Assembly: GCA_913774355.1 (NCBI GenBank)
Contig: CAJYGB010000018.1
Span: 62,001 to 126,000, forward strand
Length of the DNA stretch: 64,000 bases
Reading direction: 5' to 3'
Source of the DNA: an uncultured Chryseobacterium sp.
Lineage (GTDB): Bacteria > Bacteroidota > Bacteroidia > Flavobacteriales > Weeksellaceae
In this document: piece after piece, positions 32,948 to 41,517 of the stretch
How positions within the stretch are numbered: position 1 is the first letter of the stretch
Layout of the letters: each line of letters begins with the position of its first letter
Translations under genes and position numbers: made by a program
Notes under the pieces: model-generated
Seen by the model: the letters and a program-made list of their open reading frames with translations, nothing else
What the model was told of the DNA's origin: nothing
Databases searched by the model: none

Positions 32948-34351
32948 ATGAAAAACAAATATTTTTTATTCCTGCTGCTAATTTCTTTTCAAGCTTTTAG
33001 CCAGATCAGCTTTTTGCCGTATGAAAATAAATGGACCGGATCCTGGCCGGAAGTAGTAAAAATAGGAGACGTAAACAACGATGGACGAAATGATGTTGTT
33101 CTCGGGCTTCAGGCCTACGGTTCCAGCGTAAATAACCATTCCATTCTGGTATATCTGCAAAATGCAAACGGAACACTGGATGCACCTGTAAGATATCCTT
33201 ATGCTACCGATTATAAAATCATCGGTTCCATTGACATCGGGGATCTTAATCAGGACGGGAAAAATGATATTATTGTCGGAATAAAGTCGCCGTCTTCCTT
33301 TTACGGGATATTTTATCAGAACGCATCCGGAACACTGGATCCCATCGTTTCCACTCCGATTACCGAAACTATTGAAAGGGTGAGAATTGCCGATATGAAC
33401 CGCGATGGAAGAAACGACATTATTCTTTCCAACTGGCAGAATATTCAGGTTCTTTACCAACAGAACACAGCCGGCACTTTTCAGGGAATAAGCATTCCCA
33501 AACCTGCCAATGCCTACTATTATCCTGCTCCGATGATGGAAATTGCCGATATGAACAATGACAGCAGCAATGATCTGGTCATTCATATCCCGAACCTTAA
33601 AAAAGTATATACCTATTTCTCTTCTGCGAATACCATCAATCCGAGTCCTGTTATATTCGATACAGGGCAAACCTATGATGGAATGACACTCGGTGATGTA
33701 AATAATGACGGCAAACAGGATCTTCTTTTATGCAGGGGACCGAACGGAACTTCAAAGGTCAGGATTCTGCATCAGGTGACAGGTAGTGCGGTATATGCGG
33801 ATCAGGGGGAAATGCCGGCCTATGAGCTGCCGGATGCTTTGAGGGTAGCAGATCTTAACAACGATGGTAGAAATGAAATTGTGGCTGTGCACGGAGGCTG
33901 GAGCAGGGTAACCGTATATTCCCAGAACAGCTCCGGAAATTATGTAAACGGGTATCAGCTTTTTCCGGTGGCCTATGCCACCAGTTATAACGAAGACGGA
34001 CTTGCATTGGGAGACATCAACAGCGATGGAAGAAAAGATGTTGTTATCGCGGATTATAATGTAGGGTTGGATATTTTATACAATACCAGCGCCGTTCTGT
34101 CTGTAGAGGAAACGGAAAAGGCTTATGGTGTAACAATTTATCCCAATCCAGCGACTGATTTTATAAGAATAAAAGGAGAGGTCCTGGTTAGCAGGTACGA
34201 GCTTTACGATGTATCCGGAAGAATGATCGCTTCAGGAAGTCTGTCCGGCAGTGAGATCGATGTAAGGAATTTATCAGCCGGAAAGTACATTCTAGGACTG
34301 CATACCGTAAAGAACAACGGGCGCGTCATGACTTCTTTTATTAAAAAATAA
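32948..34351 (+). CDS. VCBS/FG-GAP repeat protein with type IX secretion sorting domain
   Basis: 467 residues with a signal peptide (MKNKYFLFLLLISFQAFSQ). At least six repeats of the kind D-x-N-x-D-G-x-N-D follow (for example D-V-N-N-D-G-R-N-D, D-L-N-Q-D-G-K-N-D, D-M-N-R-D-G-R-N-D), which bind calcium and build a beta-propeller. The last about 75 residues are a type A T9SS sorting domain (VTIYPNPATDFIRIKG, Y-E-L-Y-D-V-S-G-R, L-S-A-G-K-Y-I-L). The protein is thus exported through the type IX system and anchored or released at the surface. Its partner is unknown. The repeat leaves a long open frame on the opposite strand, which is not a gene. Confidence 0.9.
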   Translation: MKNKYFLFLLLISFQAFSQISFLPYENKWTGSWPEVVKIGDVNNDGRNDVVLGLQAYGSSVNNHSILVYLQNANGTLDAPVRYPYATDYKIIGSIDIGDLNQDGKNDIIVGIKSPSSFYGIFYQNASGTLDPIVSTPITETIERVRIADMNRDGRNDIILSNWQNIQVLYQQNTAGTFQGISIPKPANAYYYPAPMMEIADMNNDSSNDLVIHIPNLKKVYTYFSSANTINPSPVIFDTGQTYDGMTLGDVNNDGKQDLLLCRGPNGTSKVRILHQVTGSAVYADQGEMPAYELPDALRVADLNNDGRNEIVAVHGGWSRVTVYSQNSSGNYVNGYQLFPVAYATSYNEDGLALGDINSDGRKDVVIADYNVGLDILYNTSAVLSVEETEKAYGVTIYPNPATDFIRIKGEVLVSRYELYDVSGRMIASGSLSGSEIDVRNLSAGKYILGLHTVKNNGRVMTSFIKK

Positions 34352-34375
34352 CGCAGAAATTTTAATAATCCGATC

Positions 34376-34954
34376 ATGATGAAAACCAGATCATTCCTAT
34401 TCCTCTTTGTATTGCTTTCTTTTGTAACCTTTTCTAAAGCCCAGTCCAATCCTGACGATGCTGCGATTAAAAAATCGCTTACCGGCTTTGTAAACAGCAT
34501 TAAGGAAAAAAAGATCGAGCAGGGCGTAAACCATATCTATCCGAAATTCTTTACCATTATTCCGAAAGAGCAGATGGTCCAGATCCTTACGATGACCTAC
34601 AACAATCCATTCATGAAGATCGATATGAGCAATCTCAGATTCGGAAATATTGAAAAACCGGAAAAGATCGGCAATGAATATTTCGCCCTTGCGCCTTATT
34701 TTTTTTCGCTGAGATGCAATGTCAGTTCAATAAATGACGATATGAAAAAGAAAATCGGTGCAGCCTTTACTCAAAAATACGGTAAAAACAATGTAAAATA
34801 TTTAGCCAATGAAAGCACTTATCTTGTCCATGCGAATATGAGAGCCTGTGCCGTTTCCCAGGATAGAAAAAGCTGGAAGTTCGTCATTCTTGAGAAGGAG
34901 TATAAATCTCAGCTGGTGAAAGTGTTGCCGAAGAAGATTCTGGATAAGATTTAA
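34376..34954 (+). CDS. secreted hypothetical protein
   Basis: 192 residues with a signal peptide (MKTRSFLFLFVLLSFVTFSKAQ; the ATG at 34376 or the next codon). The mature part is an alpha/beta protein with two cysteines (L-R-C-N-V and R-A-C-A-V) that may form a disulfide. I do not recognise a family; similar proteins occur in flavobacteria. The gene follows the VCBS gene after 24 bases and could be co-transcribed. Confidence 0.7.
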   Translation: MMKTRSFLFLFVLLSFVTFSKAQSNPDDAAIKKSLTGFVNSIKEKKIEQGVNHIYPKFFTIIPKEQMVQILTMTYNNPFMKIDMSNLRFGNIEKPEKIGNEYFALAPYFFSLRCNVSSINDDMKKKIGAAFTQKYGKNNVKYLANESTYLVHANMRACAVSQDRKSWKFVILEKEYKSQLVKVLPKKILDKI

Positions 34955-35044
34955 AGCTTATTAATTTAATTACATAAATCGATCTGAAATTTTGAAAATT
35001 TCCCTATCCCCGCAAAAAACCTTAATTTCGTCTAAAATAAGCTC

Positions 35045-36208
35045 ATGAAAAAGATTCTGTATTCACTCTTTTTATGTTCAATCATGATAATGAATGCGCA
35101 GACCAAGAAATTTTTTGCAAAAGGAGAGGTACAGCTTAAACATCCTGTAGAGAAAGTAAATCTAAGATTTGATAACAACCTTCCGTTTGTAAAGGTGAGT
35201 ATCAAAGGAAAAACCTACAATTTCCTGTTTGATTCCGGGGCACCTACGGTAATTTCCAGTGCCATTTATGATGAACTGAAACTGAAGAAAAAGTATAAAA
35301 GATTTGTCGGGGATTCCAACAACAGCAAAAAGCAGCAGATCTTTACCGAACTTCCTGAAATGGTTATTGACCAGCTGATTTTCAAAAACATCGGTGCGAT
35401 CGTGCTGGATCTTAATTCAGCTGAGCTGAGCTGCCTGAAAGTAGATGGAATCATTGGGGCTAACCAGATGGCCAACCTTTTCTGGAGAATCAATTATGCT
35501 GAGAATGCTTTAGAAGCCACCTCTGACCTTTCTTTTTTTGATCTGAAAGACTATCCCTTTATAGTGCCTTTTGAGCAGAGAGCTCAGAAAACGCCCGTCA
35601 TAAAGACCCCACTCCGGGATAAGAATATCGAGCTTACATTTGATACCGGTTTTTCCGGTAGATTTGAAATCACTGAAAAGGATTTCGATCCTGCCAAGGC
35701 CGTGCGTAAAATAGAAACTTTCGGCACCCATTCAACGGGGGCGTTCGGTGCGGCAGTGCCGGTGGCCGGCGCTGTTTTCCGGCTGGATTCTCTCACATTG
35801 GGAAATAAGATTTTCACCGATGAGATTATCTCTACGGGTACTTCAAACCTTATCGGGAATGAATTTCTCAGGGATTTTTCTTTTATCCTGGATTGGAAAA
35901 ATAATAGAATTTATATGAAACCGGTCCGCGATAATCCTGCCAGGCTGGAATCTTTCGGCTTTACATACCGTTTTGTAGAAAGAAAACCTGTGGTTGCCTT
36001 TATCTTTAAGGATGAAAATTTTCCTTTAAAAATTGGAGATTCCATTATCAGTATCAACGGTGTTATGCTGGATCATCTGGACGAAGCGACGGCATGTCAT
36101 TATTTTATGAACCGTGTGGAAAGGGATCAGAAGGCAATCCTGGTGAAAATAAACCGCGATGGCAATATACTTGATTTTAAGCTGGAAAGAAAAGCTTATC
36201 TTAATTGA
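35045..36208 (+). CDS. secreted retropepsin-like aspartyl protease with C-terminal PDZ-like domain
   Basis: 387 residues with a signal peptide (MKKILYSLFLCSIMIMNAQ). There are two aspartyl-protease-type motifs, F-L-F-D-S-G-A-P-T and L-T-F-D-T-G-F-S-G, each followed by a typical hydrophobic-Gly element (V-D-G-I-I-G and L-I-G-N-E-F-L). Two lobes in one chain form a complete active site. The last 85 residues (IGDSIISINGVMLDHLDEA) look like a PDZ domain. The likely role is periplasmic or surface proteolysis; the substrate is unknown. Confidence 0.85.
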   Translation: MKKILYSLFLCSIMIMNAQTKKFFAKGEVQLKHPVEKVNLRFDNNLPFVKVSIKGKTYNFLFDSGAPTVISSAIYDELKLKKKYKRFVGDSNNSKKQQIFTELPEMVIDQLIFKNIGAIVLDLNSAELSCLKVDGIIGANQMANLFWRINYAENALEATSDLSFFDLKDYPFIVPFEQRAQKTPVIKTPLRDKNIELTFDTGFSGRFEITEKDFDPAKAVRKIETFGTHSTGAFGAAVPVAGAVFRLDSLTLGNKIFTDEIISTGTSNLIGNEFLRDFSFILDWKNNRIYMKPVRDNPARLESFGFTYRFVERKPVVAFIFKDENFPLKIGDSIISINGVMLDHLDEATACHYFMNRVERDQKAILVKINRDGNILDFKLERKAYLN

Positions 36209-36664
36209 TTTTTAATTAAAAATCAGGCTGATCATCCATCGATTTTCCCCGATTCTATTTAATTTAATATTTAAAAAAGACAACATATTCATTTGCCGTC
36301 TTTTTTATGATCAATGACCTTCCATGTTGATATTTACCGGCTATTTCAGAAATGGAGTGCAGCTCATTCCGGTAGTTCATATTTTTTTAAATAGGCAAGT
36401 CATTCAGATGTTAATTTTTCACCTAAATCTTTGGTAAGGTAATCTGCAGATTTTCAGCTTTTAATTTATAAGCATCGTTAGCAATCCTCAGTATCGTAGT
36501 ATTTTATGTTTGCAAAGTTTTTGAAAAAAAACAATTTGTATAATTTTATTTTGAATGAATATTAATAATGTGTTTGTAAATTATGTAATGTTTGTATTTT
36601 GATGGGTTTAATGAGTTTTGGTTAAATAATAATTAATTATAAGTGAAAAATATTTAAATTAAAT
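36209..36664. other. intergenic stretch before the CTG-start gene
   Basis: A weak terminator-like hairpin for the protease gene lies at 36273-36306. The rest is very A+T-rich and shows no gene or repeat. Confidence 0.4.
36273..36306 (+). terminator. weak terminator after the aspartyl protease gene
   Basis: Arms AAAAAAGAC (36273-36281) and GTCTTTTTT (36298-36306) with a 16-base loop. Confidence 0.4.
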
Positions 36665-36672
36665 TATATTTG
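36665..36672 (+). promoter_or_regulatory. -7 promoter element for the CTG-start gene
   Basis: TATATTTG. Transcription would begin near 36679, so the mRNA has no ATG before the CTG at 36710. This helps to decide the start. Confidence 0.5.
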
Positions 36673-36709
36673 CCACTTTAAAATCAACAATTCAGATTAA
36701 ACAGTAGGA

Positions 36710-37861
36710 CTGAAAAACAGATTTGTCTTAGGGATTACGCTTTCCCTGATATTTTTTTCTGCAAATGCATCAGCACAGCAGGGGAGAGTCGGTATCAACA
36801 CATCATCGCCCAAAACAACGCTTGATATTGCTGCAAAACTAGGAAGTACCGATGCGGACGGCCTTCAGGCCCCGCGCCTTACCAGAGCAGAACTTACGGC
36901 TAAAGGCAATAGTCTGTACGGAACAGACCATACGGGAGCTATTATTTATATTACAGATATTACCGGTGGAGATGTAAATTCACAAAGGGTAAATATTACA
37001 GCAGTAGGCTATTACTTCTTCGACGGAAGCCTCTGGCAGAAAGTAGGGGCAGGAAGTGATCTGTACAAAAACAACGGTACGCTTACTTCCAACCGTACAG
37101 TCTCCCAGGGAACCAATACCATGGCTTTCACGTCTTCTGCAACCAGCGGGACGAGTCATTTTACCGTAGACAATGCGACTTTTAATGTTGATGCCGTTAA
37201 TGACAGAGTAGGTATTGGTACCAACAGTCCTGCTGCCAGACTGGAGGTTAATAACGGAAGCACTCCGGGAGCCGTAAAGATTGTGGATGGTACACAGGGA
37301 GAAGGGAAAGTACTGACGAGTGATGCAAACGGAGTGGGCACATGGAGGTCAATGGCTTTTTCAAGCAATGTAGAAGGAACCTGGCTGATAAATAATGTCC
37401 AGGCATCAACGAATAATTCTATTCCGACAGGCCGTTACAGTTCGGTTGCCAGGCTTTCTCTTCCGGCAGCAGGAACGTATCTGGTGTTCCTGAACGCAGA
37501 TTTCGGTTTTGATAATGCAGTCTCAATCCCGGGGCAGGTAGAATATCTGATTACCCTTGGAGCTATTAATAATGAAACCAATCTGGCGAATGCAATAGGT
37601 GCGGTACCAGGTACCTGGAACAGCTTGTATAACTCCGTAACTTCGGGAATGGGAGGATTTACCGTTAATAATACCTTTTTTATCGTAACTACAGGCCCTC
37701 AGGATCTGTTCTTAACCATTAAGCCGATCGCAGGACAGCCTGCCAATAACGGAGCTATAGCAACCAAACTTCAGCGTTGGGGCGGTACGGCAGAAAACCC
37801 GCCGTATCAGTCGATTCCGGGTGGACTTGCCATCGACCGCTTCGTAGCCTATAAATTCTAA
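36710..37861 (+). CDS. secreted adhesin-like protein, probable CTG start
   Basis: 383 residues if read from CTG at 36710. Beginning only at the ATG at 37121 would lose the signal peptide. The frame upstream reads K-N-R-F-V-L-G-I-T-L-S-L-I-F-F-S-A-N-A-S-A-Q, an ideal signal peptide, directly after the CTG, and a TAA closes the frame at 36698. No ATG, GTG or TTG is available between that stop and the signal. The mature protein starts G-R-V-G-I-N-T-S-S-P, a motif of flavobacterial tail-fibre-like surface proteins, repeated at V-G-I-G-T-N-S-P-A-A-R-L-E-V. The last about 130 residues are beta-rich and may be a C1q/TNF-like jelly roll. A changed ATG to CTG by mutation is an alternative explanation. 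Confidence 0.7.
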   Translation: MKNRFVLGITLSLIFFSANASAQQGRVGINTSSPKTTLDIAAKLGSTDADGLQAPRLTRAELTAKGNSLYGTDHTGAIIYITDITGGDVNSQRVNITAVGYYFFDGSLWQKVGAGSDLYKNNGTLTSNRTVSQGTNTMAFTSSATSGTSHFTVDNATFNVDAVNDRVGIGTNSPAARLEVNNGSTPGAVKIVDGTQGEGKVLTSDANGVGTWRSMAFSSNVEGTWLINNVQASTNNSIPTGRYSSVARLSLPAAGTYLVFLNADFGFDNAVSIPGQVEYLITLGAINNETNLANAIGAVPGTWNSLYNSVTSGMGGFTVNNTFFIVTTGPQDLFLTIKPIAGQPANNGAIATKLQRWGGTAENPPYQSIPGGLAIDRFVAYKF

Positions 37862-37945
37862 AAGGTTTATTAAAGCAGTAAAAACATAATGGTCAGAAAT
37901 AGTTGGTAAAATGCTTCTATTAAAGATCACGATCAATTAAACAGA

Positions 37946-37980
37946 AGGTTTATTGAGATCCGTCTCAATAAACTTTTTTT
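37946..37980 (+). terminator. terminator after the adhesin-like gene
   Basis: Eleven-base perfect arms (37948-37958 and 37963-37973) around TCCG, then seven T residues. Confidence 0.75.
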
Positions 37981-38200
37981 ATGAATATCTGCAATTAGTG
38001 ATGATTTGGTTTTCAACGGTTTGTTTGCTAATTCCGGCACGGGCCTAAATCATTTTATTTTCAGTGGCTGACATTCCTGCGGAAATGACAAATGAATGCT
38101 GATGTAAGCATTATGATTAAAAAACGACATTCATTAATGTTCTAGATGCCAATAATTTAGGGGATTATATAACTTCTAAAACTTCCACTGTCAGGCATTA
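37981..38200. other. gene-free stretch between convergent genes
   Basis: With the terminator before it, the gap between the adhesin-like gene and the M28 gene is 339 bases. Apart from that terminator nothing is recognisable. Confidence 0.4.
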
Positions 38201-39553
38201 TCACCAATTCTTGTCCACCATATACAGAATTTGCGTCAAAGCACTGGCTCCAAGCAACAGCTCTCTCCGGTTCACTTTTTCAAACGTATCTTCTTCCGTG
38301 TGATGGATATCGAAATACCGCTGGGAGTCCGGTACAAGTTCGGCTGTGGGAACACCCATATCGTGAAGAGGATAAAGATCCGTACCGGAAAAATTCCCTG
38401 TAAAATCGTAAATTCCGTAAGGTAAAAACAGTTCCGACCAGCTTTGGATCTTTTTCCTTTGGACCTCTTCCATATTCAGGGAAATTCCTCTCGGGCTGAA
38501 TCCTCCGGCATCGGTCTCTATGGCAAAAAGATGTTTCTCGTTGTTTTCCTTTGCTGCTTTTCCATACTGGATGCCGCCTTTTACGCCGTTTTCCTCATTG
38601 GCAAAGCAAACTACCCGGATCGTATGGCTGTTCCGGATTTCCAGCTTTTTAAAAGTCCGGATCACTTCGATACTCTGCACGATTCCGGCTCCGTCGTCGT
38701 GGGCACCTTCGCCAACGTCCCAGGAATCCAGGTGTCCGCCCACAACAATGACCTGACTGTCTTTTTTGCCTGTAATTTCCCCGATAACCGAATGGGAAAG
38801 CTTTTCCCCTTTCATGCCGCAGTTGGAGTTGAGTTTTGCAGTTACCTTTCCGGATTGTAAAAGTCGGGCCAGCTCATTGGCAGTGGTGCTTCCGATTGCA
38901 ACCGCAGGAATTTTCTGATCGCCACTGTACCGCATCGCACCGGTGTGCGGAACATCATCAAATGCTGAAGAAAGCGAACGGATGATGGCAAATTTACCGC
39001 CTTTTTTCGCCGTTAACGAAGCTGCCGTCGTCCTGTATTTAGAAGCATCACTGTAACCTTTGAAAGTTTCCACAAAGGATTGGCTGAAAGGGTAGTTGAA
39101 AAAGACAATTTTATCTTTCACCTGCTCCGGCGTAAGCTTATCATATTCTTCCATAGATTTCACCATGATGATTTCTCCCGTCACATCTTTTCCACCGGTT
39201 CCTTCGGAGTTCCCCAATGAAAGCATTTTCAGGCTTGTCCATTTTCCGGCGCTTTTGATCTGCAAAGACTCTTTTCCTCTTACCCAGACCGGAACCATCA
39301 CTTCCTGCAGCCATACTTTATCGGCTCCCGCGTTACGGAGTTCCTGCGCTGCCCATTGAACGGCCTTTTCATATGATTCGGAGCCGCTGAGACGGTGGCC
39401 TATATTTTTGGTCAGGTCCCGTAATTCGGTGTATGCTTTTCCGTTATTCAGTATTTCCCTGGAAATTTTGGCAAATTGTACAGAGTCTTCTTTGGTCTGC
39501 GAAAATATATTCAGACTTAAAAATATAATGGAGCAGGTGAGAATTTTTTTCAT
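38201..39553 (-). CDS. M28-type metallopeptidase, secreted, intact active site
   Basis: 450 residues with a signal peptide (MKKILTCSIIFLSLNIFSQ). The fold is the carboxypeptidase Q type: a PA insert (about 115-240) followed by the M28 core. The metal and catalytic residues are G-G-H-L-D-S-W-D (His274), H-D-D-G-A-G (Asp286), F-A-N-E-E-N-G (Glu320 base, Glu321 ligand), E-T-D-A-G-G (Asp348) and I-H-H-T-E-E-D (His417 or His418). It should trim peptides in the periplasm or outside. A closely related gene lies 503 bases away on the same strand, separated by one small gene. Confidence 0.9.
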   Translation of the reverse strand: MKKILTCSIIFLSLNIFSQTKEDSVQFAKISREILNNGKAYTELRDLTKNIGHRLSGSESYEKAVQWAAQELRNAGADKVWLQEVMVPVWVRGKESLQIKSAGKWTSLKMLSLGNSEGTGGKDVTGEIIMVKSMEEYDKLTPEQVKDKIVFFNYPFSQSFVETFKGYSDASKYRTTAASLTAKKGGKFAIIRSLSSAFDDVPHTGAMRYSGDQKIPAVAIGSTTANELARLLQSGKVTAKLNSNCGMKGEKLSHSVIGEITGKKDSQVIVVGGHLDSWDVGEGAHDDGAGIVQSIEVIRTFKKLEIRNSHTIRVVCFANEENGVKGGIQYGKAAKENNEKHLFAIETDAGGFSPRGISLNMEEVQRKKIQSWSELFLPYGIYDFTGNFSGTDLYPLHDMGVPTAELVPDSQRYFDIHHTEEDTFEKVNRRELLLGASALTQILYMVDKNW

Positions 39554-39652
39554 AATGCTACGATAAGAAATACGTGTAATTTAGATGGTATGACTTTTCA
39601 GAGATCAATATTTATTTCCAAGGCAGTATCTTGTGGCAAGATGGGCAGTAGA

Positions 39653-40039
39653 TTACTCTTTAAAATCTGAAAAATAGAAATATCCTATATCAGAATTAAA
39701 AAAATTACCATACAAATCCCGTTCAATATCGTAAAATATACTGTTTTGGCTTTTGACTATTGATTCCAGATATAAGGTAAATTTCAATTGAAAATCTTCG
39801 TCAATACCTTCGGTTTTTATAATTCGTTCAACATGAATTGTATTTCGATACAAATGAAAATGCAGGGAGTCAAGAATGATCTCTTCATTATTAAAGAATT
39901 TATGAGCATTGTATTTTTCATAATAATCAAAAAAATTCCGCAAATATTCTTCTACATTAAAATATCGATTTTCTTCAAGTTTTCTTTTTAAAATCTGTTG
40001 AAATATGTTTGCAAATTTCCTAAATCTGTATATGTCCAT
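39653..40039 (-). CDS. small hypothetical protein between two peptidase paralogues
   Basis: 128 residues, soluble, helical, rich in Phe, Tyr, Asn and Glu (YLRNFFDYYEKYNAHKFF). No signal peptide and no known domain. It follows the peptidase paralogue by 17 bases and looks more A+T-rich than the flanking peptidase genes, which suggests insertion between two tandem duplicates. Small acidic cytosolic proteins of this style are often immunity or inhibitor proteins, but nothing here proves that. Confidence 0.55.
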   Translation of the reverse strand: MDIYRFRKFANIFQQILKRKLEENRYFNVEEYLRNFFDYYEKYNAHKFFNNEEIILDSLHFHLYRNTIHVERIIKTEGIDEDFQLKFTLYLESIVKSQNSIFYDIERDLYGNFFNSDIGYFYFSDFKE

Positions 40040-40056
40040 TCAGCTTAATAAATCAT

Positions 40057-41463
40057 TTACCAGTTTTTATCAATCATAAATACCAGTTGCGTCATCGCGA
40101 CCGCTCCTAAAAGAAGTTCTCTTTTATTCACTTTATCAAAAGTATCCTGTTCGGAATGATGGTAATCGAAATACCGCTGGGTATCCACCACAAGCTCAGC
40201 CAATGGAATATCCAGCTTTTTCAGCGGGGAAATATCCTGGATCGCATCGGTCTGGTCGAAATCATAAACGCCATACGGAAGGAAATAATTTTTCCATTCA
40301 AAGATCAGCTTTCTTCTCTGGGGCGGCATATCCAGGGAAAATCCTCTCGGTGAATATCCTCCGGCATCCGTTCCTAAAGCGAAGACATGCTTTTCGTCTT
40401 TCTTTTTCACATACGCAGCATACATTTCGCGGCCCTGACCTCCATTTTCGCTATTGGCATAAAATACCACCCGTATCGTATGGTTATTTTCGATACCCAA
40501 TGCTTTAAAGGTTCTTAATACTTCCATGCACTGGGCGACTCCTGTACCGTCATCGATCGCCCCTTCCCCGAAATCCCATGAATCCAGCTGGGCACCCAAA
40601 ACGATCACTTTTGAATCTTTTTTACCCTGAATTTCAGCAATGATGTTCGGGTTTGTAGTGTCGCCTTTGGACTGGGCGGTCATGTTCAGCTTTGCGGTAA
40701 CTTTCTGGGTTTTTACTAGTTTTTCGAGCTCGTCTGCAGATTTTACACCGATGGAAAGGGCGGGGATTCTTATTTTGTCATCTTCTTCATAATACACCAT
40801 CTTGGCGTGCGGCGTATCGTCGGAAGCGGTGGTTAAAGATCTTATGATTAAAGCTTTCGCTCCGGTCTTGGCAATCACTGAAGCTGAAATCAGTTTGGAT
40901 TTGGCAGTCAGCAGGTAAGAATCGCTGGTATTGATGATCTTCGGGTCCATCGGCAGATTAACGAAGGCGATTTTGCCCTTCAGCTGTCCCACCGCCATGG
41001 CGTTAAGCTCGGAAGTAGAGCTGATCTGTACGATTTCCCCGGTAAGATCTTTGCCTTCGGTTCCTTCAGAGTTCCCGAAAGAAAGCATCCTGATGTTTTT
41101 CCAGTCACCGTTTCCTGCTTTGATCTGCAGGGATTCTCTTCCCCGGATCCATACCGGGGCTTTGGCCTCCATTCTCCACACCATATCGATGCCGATTTCT
41201 TTCAATTTTTTTTCGGCCCAGTCTACCGCTTTCATGTATCCGGGCGTTCCGCTGAAACGTGGACCGATGCCTTTGGTAAGCTGTCCCAGGTTTTCATAGG
41301 CTGTCCCGTTGGTCATAATTTCATCGGAGATCTTTTTAAACTCTTCAGGATAGTTTAATTTTACGGTCATCGACGTTTTCTTAGCCGGTCTTTTGAAGGG
41401 CTTTTTCTGAGAAAATAAAAATCCACCCAAAAAGAGTGGAATGATAATGAATGCTTTTTTCAT
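40057..41463 (-). CDS. M28-type peptidase paralogue with altered catalytic residues (candidate pseudoenzyme)
   Basis: 468 residues, signal peptide (MKKAFIIIPLFLGGFLFSQ), same layout as the gene at 38201. It keeps D-D-G (Asp304), T-D-A-G-G and H-H-S-E-Q-D. The first zinc ligand is replaced, however: G-A-Q-L-D-S-W-D has Gln292 where the paralogue has His274. The catalytic base is replaced as well: A-N-S-E-N-G has Ser338 where the paralogue has Glu320. The frame is intact and the fold motifs are kept, so this looks like a maintained non-peptidase rather than a decaying gene. It may bind peptides or regulate its sister. Confidence 0.88.
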   Translation of the reverse strand: MKKAFIIIPLFLGGFLFSQKKPFKRPAKKTSMTVKLNYPEEFKKISDEIMTNGTAYENLGQLTKGIGPRFSGTPGYMKAVDWAEKKLKEIGIDMVWRMEAKAPVWIRGRESLQIKAGNGDWKNIRMLSFGNSEGTEGKDLTGEIVQISSTSELNAMAVGQLKGKIAFVNLPMDPKIINTSDSYLLTAKSKLISASVIAKTGAKALIIRSLTTASDDTPHAKMVYYEEDDKIRIPALSIGVKSADELEKLVKTQKVTAKLNMTAQSKGDTTNPNIIAEIQGKKDSKVIVLGAQLDSWDFGEGAIDDGTGVAQCMEVLRTFKALGIENNHTIRVVFYANSENGGQGREMYAAYVKKKDEKHVFALGTDAGGYSPRGFSLDMPPQRRKLIFEWKNYFLPYGVYDFDQTDAIQDISPLKKLDIPLAELVVDTQRYFDYHHSEQDTFDKVNKRELLLGAVAMTQLVFMIDKNW

Positions 41464-41517
41464 TTTTTATTTACCTTTCTTTTCCGATGCTAAAAGTAAG
41501 GAAAAATCACTAATAGT

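Noticed and set aside
32978..33670. Open frame of 230 codons on the minus strand opposite the VCBS protein gene
   Set aside because: It arises from the repeated DxNxDG codons of the plus-strand gene. It has no signal, domain or promoter of its own.
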